Shown here one piece after another: positions 1 through 5,694 of a stretch of 64,000 nt of DNA. The stretch is from Verrucomicrobiaceae bacterium (GTDB taxonomy: Bacteria > Verrucomicrobiota > Verrucomicrobiia > Verrucomicrobiales > Verrucomicrobiaceae): NCBI GenBank assembly GCA_016795365.1, contig JAEUHN010000015.1, positions 33,135-97,134 on the forward strand, written 5' to 3'. The notes under the pieces are model-generated. The model was not told the origin of the DNA, did not search any database, and saw only the letters and a list, made by a program, of their open reading frames with translations. Positions within the stretch are counted from its first letter, which is position 1, and each line of letters begins with the position of its first letter. The translations under genes were made by a program, and so were the position numbers.

Positions 1-179
1 TCCTTGTCCGTGGGCGGCAAGTTCATGAGGTCTGCCAGAGCGGGCACACGAGCCAGCGAGAACAGGCGCTGATCGAGGCAGTCGAAGAACCATGCGGCAG
101 AAGCAACAATGAGGACAAACCAGTGGTAGCCGTTGAGCTGCTTATACCAGGGGAGGTTGGAGTCGATGGGCTGGGACAT
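1..179 (-). CDS. MFS transporter, N-terminal fragment cut by window edge
   Basis: About 59 codons read from an ATG at 179 down to the window edge, so the gene continues outside. The protein starts MSQPIDSNLPWYKQL and then has a hydrophobic first membrane helix (HWFVLIVASAAWFFD) followed by CLDQRLFSLARVPAL. This aromatic, short cytoplasmic start followed by a helix and a D-x-x-D/Q loop is typical of the major facilitator permeases common in Verrucomicrobia and Planctomycetes. The substrate cannot be inferred from so little sequence. It points away from the cassette genes only in the sense that it lies downstream of them on the same strand; a 310-bp non-coding stretch and a repeat separate them. 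Confidence 0.7.
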   Translation of the reverse strand, partial: MSQPIDSNLPWYKQLNGYHWFVLIVASAAWFFDCLDQRLFSLARVPALADLMNLPPTDK

Positions 180-489
180 GGGCGCGGATGTTGGAGAGAA
201 AGCCCAGAGGTGGCAAGGCCAAACCGAGGGGCTGGTCATTCGACGCCGAAAGAACATTCAGCCCGCCGTGCCGGTCGCGGAGCGGCAGGCCTGATCGCGT
301 GAAACACCCGCCGTCCGCCTCCACCGCCTCAAGCAGCCCCCTGCTGGCGTCGGTGTGGGTGGGTCTCAGGCTGAAGCCCAAGTTTCTCGCCTGAGAACTG
401 TCGGTTCGGGCGGGTGAAGGGCTTGCTGCCACAGGCTTTGCAGGTGTTGAGCTCACCATTTGCCTGGCGTTGTCTCAGGTTGAGCGACG
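180..489. other. Intergenic stretch, no gene recognised
   Basis: Several overlapping reading frames are open here on both strands, but none gives a protein with recognisable composition or motifs; the openness is explained by high GC. It lies between the MFS start and the REP-like element and may be scar sequence left by decay of the helicase gene whose C-terminal piece lies at 581-763. I see no hairpin with a T-tract and no tRNA. Confidence 0.4.
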
Positions 490-579
490 AGAGGAGCGCG
501 GACACTCCTGTCCGCTTCGAAACCTTCGCGGCTTCGCCGCCTGTTTTAGAATGGCGGGCAAGAGTGCCCGCGCTCCTCT
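490..579. repeat. REP/MITE-like element of three nested hairpins
   Basis: A perfect 12-bp terminal inverted repeat (AGAGGAGCGCGG at 490-501 and CCGCGCTCCTCT at 568-579) encloses three hairpins: 498-515 (7-bp stem, loop CTCC), 528-540 (5-bp stem GCGGC/GCCGC, loop TTC) and 554-571 (7-bp stem, loop AGAG). The arrangement is that of a palindromic REP/BIME or small non-autonomous element. It lies at the end of the decayed helicase C-terminal remnant. No second copy was noticed in the window, so a dispersed nature is inferred from structure only. Confidence 0.75.
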
Positions 580-580
580 G

Positions 581-763
581 GCTGGCGCCCCTTTGGGCCT
601 TCCCTTCAAGGGTCACGCCTTCGTAGCATGCCACGGTTTCGTCGTTGAGGTGCCAGTGGGCGAGGTCGCGGCCGGCGTCATTCGCGGCGTTTTGGGCAAA
701 CAGTCTGCCTTCGTCCTTGTCCCCGTCGTCGGTGGCTTTCTCGTAGAGGTAGAGAGGGGAAGC
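581..763 (-). pseudogene. Decayed C-terminal piece of restriction-type (COG4889/type ISP-like) helicase
   Basis: In the minus frame with codons such as 749-751, the translation contains PLYLYEKATDDGDKDEG, then RLFAQN, then GRDLAHWHLNDETVACYEG. From memory of the family, COG4889/type ISP-like restriction helicases have a 'PLYLYE...GLF' segment some way before their C-terminus and end with a 'G-x-x-LA-x-x-HLNYE-x-V-x-x-Y' tail. Here the two segments are nearly adjacent, so a deletion has removed the part between them. There is no start codon or intact domain. The REP-like element abuts its end. The piece lies downstream of, and in the same orientation as, the four-gene cassette. Assignment rests on motif recall, not on an alignment. 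Confidence 0.55.
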
Positions 764-798
764 TCTGAAACCACGATTTCGCGTTGATTGCCATCTGG

Positions 799-1248
799 TT
801 AAACCAAGTGCCGGATGTCCAACTCACCCCACTTTGACCGAAGATATTCAACAACGAGACGTCGATGACAATGGTGTGGCTTGTCCTCGCTGCACAAGAG
901 GCAGCCGCCCTTGATCGTTGCGGGATCAATTCGTTTCTCGATCTCCCGTTTCCGCATCAAGTCCAAAAATGCGGGTTCGTAGATGCTCCAGTCTCCCTTG
1001 TGCTTCTTGTAGGCGTCCAGAATGTCAGCGGTCGGCGCGAGTAACGGTTGATGGATGTATTCGATCCCAACGATCTCTTTGAGGAAGTATTGGAGATCGT
1101 CCTTCTTTGAAAAACCCGCGAGTTGGGAAACATTGTTGAGTCGCACATCCACCACACGGTTGGTGCCGCTCTTGCGCAGCATCTCAAAGAACTCAGCGGC
1201 GGTCTTCTTGGTGAAGCCAATGGTGTAAACAGTCGTGTCAGTATTCAT
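799..1248 (-). CDS. DUF488 family protein (first subfamily)
   Basis: 149 aa. DUF488 hallmarks are clear: YTIGFTKKTAAEFFEML at the N-terminus, the VVDVRLNN strand-turn, GFSKKDDLQYFL, and a C-terminal LLCSEDKPHHCHRRL motif (Cys-Ser-Glu...Cys-His-Arg). The biochemical role of DUF488 proteins is not established; the conserved Cys/His/Arg cluster suggests a nucleic-acid or phosphoryl-binding or catalytic site (inference). The ATG at 1248 lies inside the end of the preceding DUF488 gene (11-nt overlap), which implies coupled translation. It is the last gene of the cassette; the helicase C-terminal remnant begins about 35 bp further on. It differs strongly from its DUF488 neighbour, so the pair is not a recent duplication. 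Confidence 0.85.
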   Translation of the reverse strand: MNTDTTVYTIGFTKKTAAEFFEMLRKSGTNRVVDVRLNNVSQLAGFSKKDDLQYFLKEIVGIEYIHQPLLAPTADILDAYKKHKGDWSIYEPAFLDLMRKREIEKRIDPATIKGGCLLCSEDKPHHCHRRLVVEYLRSKWGELDIRHLV

Positions 1249-1855
1249 CGTTTGGTGGTGTCTCCCTCAGCACTGAGGTCTGGGCTTCGTCAACGTAGTT
1301 AATCTCTTCGCCGCGCCGCAGATAGGCTTCATCAAGCATCTCCTCCTTACAGCGGAAAAAGTCATGATTGTCGGAGAAGTATCGAGACAGCAGCCGCGCC
1401 TCCGCTTCCGCGTGGGATTCCAGGCGTCCGTCTGCACGGATGTGATAGATGTCGGCAAACTCCTTGGCATGGCGACAAACCAGTATGGTTCGATGGCAGT
1501 CCAGCGGCTCGCGTTCGGAGCACATGAGCGCGATTCGGTAGTTGGATACCCCGTTCCGAAGTCGCTCGACTCCCTTCTGATAGGCGGCGGTCTGCGCAAT
1601 CAGTCGGTAGTCAGCCCTCGGGCCGATGTAGCACTCTCGTTCATCGCGCCGAGCCCCAAGCTCGGTTCCCAGAAAGACATATCGAATGCGATTGGCCTTC
1701 AGCTCCTTCTCCAAGGCTTCCCGGCAGAACCACGGAAGCCGACTGAATGGACGCGACCGCACATCAGCCACGACCTCAATCTCATGCTGCTTCAACAGTC
1801 TGAGAAACGTCGGGAAATCGTGGGTTGAGTGACCGATGGTGAAGAGTGGGTTCAC
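1238..1855 (-). CDS. DUF488 family protein (second subfamily)
   Basis: 205 aa from a GTG at 1855. Motifs in order: LFTIGHSTHDFPTFL, VVADVRSRPFSRLPWF, a middle ELGARRDE loop, and ALMCSEREPLDCHRTIL, the same Cys-Ser-Glu...Cys-His-Arg signature as its neighbour but in the longer 'TIGHS' subfamily. A C-terminal extension of about 50 residues follows the signature. The GTG lies 8 bp after the stop of the dual-OB gene, and the next gene starts within its last 11 bases, so the three genes look co-transcribed and translationally coupled. Function unknown; context with a nuclease-ATPase suggests a DNA or RNA transaction. Confidence 0.85.
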   Translation of the reverse strand: MNPLFTIGHSTHDFPTFLRLLKQHEIEVVADVRSRPFSRLPWFCREALEKELKANRIRYVFLGTELGARRDERECYIGPRADYRLIAQTAAYQKGVERLRNGVSNYRIALMCSEREPLDCHRTILVCRHAKEFADIYHIRADGRLESHAEAEARLLSRYFSDNHDFFRCKEEMLDEAYLRRGEEINYVDEAQTSVLRETPPNDEY

Positions 1856-1863
1856 TATCTTGC

Positions 1864-2595
1864 TTATGGTTTATCCGTTCCGCCTAGCGGGTAAGAGCGG
1901 ATATAACTGAGCTTCGCAGGGAACGTGTATATTCCATTGGCTTGCATCCAAAAGCCCTCCTTGCCTTGGGGGTTCTTGAAGGCGCGTCCGAGCCCAATGC
2001 GGAGGTAAACTACGTCTTGCTCAGCAATCGCTGCGTTCAGTTCATTCAGTGCACCGCTCTCACGATGCCGCTGCGCGTAATCATGGAAACCGAGGTCGGC
2101 TATCGAGAAAAATCGATAACGTTTGCCCGCCCCATCTGTGAAGTGAATGCGAATTTTCCCCGGCTTGTATCCATCCTCCACGATTTCGACGGTGCGAGGA
2201 TTAACTTTTATGGTGATAATTGAACGAGGAGGCTGTGGTGCCAGTGGGATCACCTTCGCCCCATCCGGCAAAGACACCTCGAAGCCTGACTCCAAGCTTG
2301 GCGACAAGCTGTTTTTCAACACCGATTCAAAATCCTCAGCACTGCAAGGCCCCAGAAACTTTAAGTTCTTGCGGTGTATATCCTCCGTATGCGGTGCTTT
2401 CTTCGAAGAATTAGGGGCAAAATCACCTGAAAGTATTCCGCCCGGAAAAATCCCAAGCCGGGTGAAATCAGAGAACTGTAAATAAGGCAATGGGCGAATG
2501 CATTCACCGGTTTCGGGATCAATCCCAGCGGTGCAAACTCTGGGATCGCCTTCACCAAACCGCGTGAGGTCAGTAATTATGATTGAGCGTTTCAT
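1864..2595 (-). CDS. Dual OB-fold (DuOB-like) protein
   Basis: 243 aa starting at MKRSIIITDLTRFG, 17 bp after the ATPase stop; an open frame extends 28 codons upstream but overlaps the ATPase and lacks family-like sequence. The start, 'T-x-LTRFGEG-x-x-RVCTAGID', followed by G-E-CIRPLP and later beta-rich halves (RYRFFSIADLGFHDYA; VYLRIGLGRAF; WMQANGIYTFP), matches proteins annotated as having dual OB-containing domains, which I recall being found near DUF488 genes. OB folds usually bind nucleic acid, so a substrate-recognition role in the cassette is plausible (inference). No catalytic motif seen. Confidence 0.65.
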   Translation of the reverse strand: MKRSIIITDLTRFGEGDPRVCTAGIDPETGECIRPLPYLQFSDFTRLGIFPGGILSGDFAPNSSKKAPHTEDIHRKNLKFLGPCSAEDFESVLKNSLSPSLESGFEVSLPDGAKVIPLAPQPPRSIITIKVNPRTVEIVEDGYKPGKIRIHFTDGAGKRYRFFSIADLGFHDYAQRHRESGALNELNAAIAEQDVVYLRIGLGRAFKNPQGKEGFWMQANGIYTFPAKLSYIRSYPLGGTDKP

Positions 2596-2612
2596 ATCAG
2601 TTGGTTTGGCCG

Positions 2613-4661
2613 TTATGATTTTGGCATACTTGATTTCCTCTTCCGCTTGGTCTTTTCGATTGGCTTGCCCTCCTCGCAATCAGACTCTTTCACCGCTAAA
2701 GAAGGAAGATATTTGGCATGAGTTTTAGTGAGGTATTCTTTCGCCGTCGCAAGGTCAGCGGAGTATTTCAGCTTCTCGCTGTAGAAACTCAATCGGGCCG
2801 CCGCTTGTTCGAGGATTTGTCCCCAAGTCATTGCTTTCACGACGATCTTACCATCGTCGCTCTCCCAATAAACGGAGGGCTTCTTATCCTTTTGCTTCAT
2901 CAGCATTCGCCCAACTTCATCAAAATCATTGCTAACGGCGATAAAGGTCCAATGAACCTCTTCGACGGTTCTAAACCGCTCATCAGCCCCAACCGCCAGT
3001 GCATATCCTCGGGTCTGATTCAGCACCCCCTCTGTTATTTTCTGACTTGGCCGTTTAAGTTCGAGCACAAGGTGCTCTACATCCCTACCTGGAATATGCT
3101 CAATTCGACGAGAGAACATTAGGTCAAGAATGCCTCTGGAACCATCGACGTTAGTCACTGGGGGATCGGGGGCTAGTTCTTCGCGGCCAAGTATTTTGAG
3201 ATGCCGTTGGAGCGCGGCAGTCAGCCCCTCGTCATCTACAGTTAAATGGTATTGCTCGCCAAATAACCATGTCTTGCCAACCAACATGCGGTGCAATTGG
3301 CTCCGTTCTTTGAATCGTTTTTTGTCATCACCAAATAGTAAATCCCTGAATCCTTGAATAAAATTTAGTCGATCTGTAACTTCCTTCGCTGCCTCAATGA
3401 TCGCGGTTAAAGAGGTCTTTTGAAGCAACGCCGCCAAGTCGTCCTGTGCTTCTTTGGGGAGCTTCAACGCCTCTTGGATGATGCGTTGAAGTGATTCGGG
3501 GTTCTCACTGATGGCCTGACGTAGAAGAGTAAATGTGAACCTCTTGTTCTCAGGATTCCCGTTTTCGAAGTCCTTGAGGTGTGCATTCACGTTTACAGCG
3601 CAAACGTCAAAGACCTGGCGCTCGACACTCTCGAGCGGATTCACAGCTTCTCCTTCGTAAGGGTATATTTTCTCGTCCTTCCACTGCTTGACCATCACCG
3701 CACCTTCCTCAGCCGCCCGTTCGCGGAAGTATTCCCTCAACCGCTCCTTCGTAGCGTCGATCAGAGCCTTCACTCCAGGATGCAGCTCACCAAGCTCTAA
3801 CTGGTGATCTGATCCTGTTGCCAGATCATTGAGGTATTCACATTTGAGATAAGCGGTAAATCGAAAACCAGGAGCGTGGATTCCAGGCTGCACCTCAGCG
3901 AGCGCCACTCCGCGAGGGTCACAGAGATAAAGCCTTCGTTTTTCAGGTTCGAATGTCCATTCGACCACGGTTAGCGTCGCATCGACCTTCTTGCCCTCTG
4001 CGACTGTTACCCCTTCAATTCCAAGATCACGTTTTACCCGGATCACCGTTGAAGGAGTTATTGTCTCACCTTCATAGCTGACCTTTATTCCTGGATATTC
4101 GGACAGATAGATTGCGAGTTCTTCGGTCAACGACGGGACGGCCTTATCTTTGTCTAACGAGCGGAAATCGCCTTCGATCCCTGACACAGTGACTGTCGTC
4201 CCTTTTGATGATACGGCATTTTTATGCGGTGCGTCGTCAGCTCGAAAAACTGAAGGACCAATTCGGCTGCCAACTACCGAGTATGTTAGAAACCCGCCAT
4301 CGTGAGCATAGGCAGTTCGCCACTCAACACGGCTACCCAAAGCAAAGGCACGAAACCGACCTCGCCCGTGCCGCCCATGCATTGTTCGGTTTTGTTTTGT
4401 CCTGCCCTTCGTTTTCTTCCAAGATCCTCCGAGGTTTCCAAAAGCCAGTTCCGCCTCATCGTGAGGTATACCATCCCCGTTGTCGGTAACCACGATTCCA
4501 GTCAGCGAATCGAGTCCATTGCGATTGAGGGTCACCGTCACCGAAGTGGCATCGGCATCAAGGGAGTTCCAAACTAGCTCACTAACCGCAGCCACTGGAT
4601 TTCGGGCCTTCATGTAGCCAGCGAGGTGATCAGGCTGAGCCTTGAGCGGAATGTCTTTCAT
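2613..4661 (-). CDS. GHKL (MORC/MutL-like) ATPase fused to PD-(D/E)XK nuclease-like domain
   Basis: 682 aa. N-terminal GHKL ATPase: N-box ELVWNSLDADAT (E28, N32), G1 box DNGDGI (60-65), and a glycine-rich lid GRHGRGRFRAF (96-106), the MORC/MutL/Hsp90 pattern. After a helical middle (about 300-460), the C-terminal part has TWLFGEQYHL (464-473), ILDLMF with D513, and LVLELKRPSQ with E534 and K536, then Q549 and RGYALA. This D...ExK arrangement, with the preceding 'WLFG' motif, is that of PD-(D/E)XK nucleases such as those in Shedu-type (DUF4263) proteins. The tail is basic (KRKRKSSMPKS). Its ATG overlaps the stop of the helicase remnant (ATGA). GHL ATPases with nuclease domains are known near restriction systems; a role in defence is inferred. 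Confidence 0.85.
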   Translation of the reverse strand: MKDIPLKAQPDHLAGYMKARNPVAAVSELVWNSLDADATSVTVTLNRNGLDSLTGIVVTDNGDGIPHDEAELAFGNLGGSWKKTKGRTKQNRTMHGRHGRGRFRAFALGSRVEWRTAYAHDGGFLTYSVVGSRIGPSVFRADDAPHKNAVSSKGTTVTVSGIEGDFRSLDKDKAVPSLTEELAIYLSEYPGIKVSYEGETITPSTVIRVKRDLGIEGVTVAEGKKVDATLTVVEWTFEPEKRRLYLCDPRGVALAEVQPGIHAPGFRFTAYLKCEYLNDLATGSDHQLELGELHPGVKALIDATKERLREYFRERAAEEGAVMVKQWKDEKIYPYEGEAVNPLESVERQVFDVCAVNVNAHLKDFENGNPENKRFTFTLLRQAISENPESLQRIIQEALKLPKEAQDDLAALLQKTSLTAIIEAAKEVTDRLNFIQGFRDLLFGDDKKRFKERSQLHRMLVGKTWLFGEQYHLTVDDEGLTAALQRHLKILGREELAPDPPVTNVDGSRGILDLMFSRRIEHIPGRDVEHLVLELKRPSQKITEGVLNQTRGYALAVGADERFRTVEEVHWTFIAVSNDFDEVGRMLMKQKDKKPSVYWESDDGKIVVKAMTWGQILEQAAARLSFYSEKLKYSADLATAKEYLTKTHAKYLPSLAVKESDCEEGKPIEKTKRKRKSSMPKS

Positions 4662-4936
4662 TGGCTGTATTTCGTTGAGAAGTTTAATCTGGTCAATTGA
4701 CAGGCCATGATGAGCTTGCCACGGTCGGAGGTCTTAAAGCCAAGGCCGACTTTGGTCTTGGCGCTGGTCTGGTGCGGGCGGAGCTGCTTCTTCGGCTTGA
4801 GGGCAGGCGGCTTACTGGGCTGGTAGGTGCGGATGAGTTCTTCGAAGTAGTTGCCCTTTTCGCGAACGGTTTGGGAAGTGGCGCGATATTTGGCGAGGAT
4901 GCTGTGAAGAGGGGAGCGTGGCTGGCGCTGGGTTTG
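4658..4936 (-). pseudogene. Decayed N-terminal piece of restriction-type (COG4889/type ISP-like) helicase
   Basis: An open stretch with no usable start reads HSILAKYRATSQTVREKG, NYFEELIRTYQ, then KKQLRPHQTSAKTK and DRGKLIMAC before running out of family sequence; the frame ends in a TGA overlapping the ATPase ATG. In COG4889/type ISP-like restriction helicases, 'LxxYR...REKG-x-FExLxxxYL' begins the protein, an Mrr-like nuclease domain follows, and then comes 'RPHQ...DRGKLIMACGTGKT'. Here the nuclease domain is missing and the sequence breaks exactly before the Walker A GTGKT. It is therefore a double-deleted remnant. An in-frame stop at 4937-4939 precedes it. Confidence 0.65.
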
Positions 4937-5266
4937 TCAGGAATCGGCTATCCACGCAAGATAGAGGACATCTCTTAACGAAGAATACACGCCATGTGCT
5001 TTACTCAACCTCTGGTAGTGCGCCGAGCCGATATGAACTTGGTCATTCGAAAAGGCGTAGATGACGAAGCCGGGCACTACAGACGCGAACTTTTGCGGTA
5101 ACCGGGGAGGGGCGGCTGCTAAACGGGGTGGAATCAGGCGACGAAACTGGGTTCTGGACCGGTCCCCGCTGCTTTTTTGTGCTTGCCTTGCGATTCGGCG
5201 GGGCTGCAAGGACGTGTTTTCGGGCGTTGCAGCGTGAAAGGAGCCCCTTGGGAATCGTTTTTTAGC

Positions 5267-5353
5267 CCTCTAAAAAGAGATTTCTGACCTCTAAAAAGTG
5301 TTTTCCCGGGTCTCGGACGACGTTCCAGAGGGCTCGGACGACGTTCCAGAGGA
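5267..5353. repeat. 21-bp periodic tandem repeat block
   Basis: CCTCTAAAAAG occurs at 5267-5277 and again exactly 21 bp later at 5288-5298. A second unit, CTCGGACGACGTTCCAGAGG plus one base, occurs at 5312-5332 and 5333-5353 with only the last base differing. On the minus strand each unit reads as seven codons (LWNVVRA, LWNVVRD, then PGKHFLE, VRNLFLE), that is, a heptad-like repeat, but the frame is not part of a convincing gene. Confidence 0.7.
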
Positions 5354-5680
5354 GCCTGTCAGAGCGTTGGTGGGGTGGGGAGAAGCCTGAGGAAAGGTCC
5401 GGTGCTGGTGGGGCGGTTTGATTGGGTGCGAAGGCACTGCGAAGGCCGTCTTCTCGCTTAGGCCGAGGGTGGGGTTTGATGCTTGCCGATGCCTCACGTT
5501 TCACACGAGCGAAGGTCTGGCGTGCGGTTTCCAGAGGCCGTGTTTTCTCACAGCCGGACATGCTCTTTTCCGAATCGCCTATCGAATGCGGGTTCATGGC
5601 CCGCGTGCTGGCGTTTGAGTGTTAGCGAGGGTGGTTCTCGCGGGCTGCGTCTTCCTGCCAGACAGCGCGTCTTTTCTTCG

Positions 5681-5686
5681 TAGCAT
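5681..5686 (+). promoter_or_regulatory. TAGCAT -10-like motif just before hydrolase start
   Basis: TAGCATCGCC lies 8 bp before the ATG at 5695. The same TAGCAT followed by a C-rich run occurs just upstream of rpmI, the serine hydrolase-NamZ gene and clpX. It matches TATAAT at four of six positions including the conserved A2, A5 and T6, so it may be a -10 box giving a nearly leaderless mRNA. No good -35 box is visible here. Confidence 0.35.
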
Positions 5687-5694
5687 CGCCTCCG

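Larger units (their letters stand above)
4940..5694. other. Long intergenic stretch with repeats, no gene recognised
   Basis: About 750 bp between the helicase remnant and the exported hydrolase. Open frames on both strands have no recognisable protein content. It contains the 21-bp periodic repeat (5267-5353) and, at its right end, the TAGCAT promoter-like motif of the hydrolase gene. The low-complexity, gene-poor nature fits the border of an acquired island. Confidence 0.5.

Noticed and set aside
4697..4978. 93-aa plus-strand frame in the helicase remnant region
   Set aside because: It is the complement of the minus-strand helicase remnant, which carries the recognisable motifs.
5262..5597. 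111-aa minus-strand frame over the 21-bp repeats
   Set aside because: Openness comes from repeat and GC content; no family resemblance, so recorded as a repeat only.
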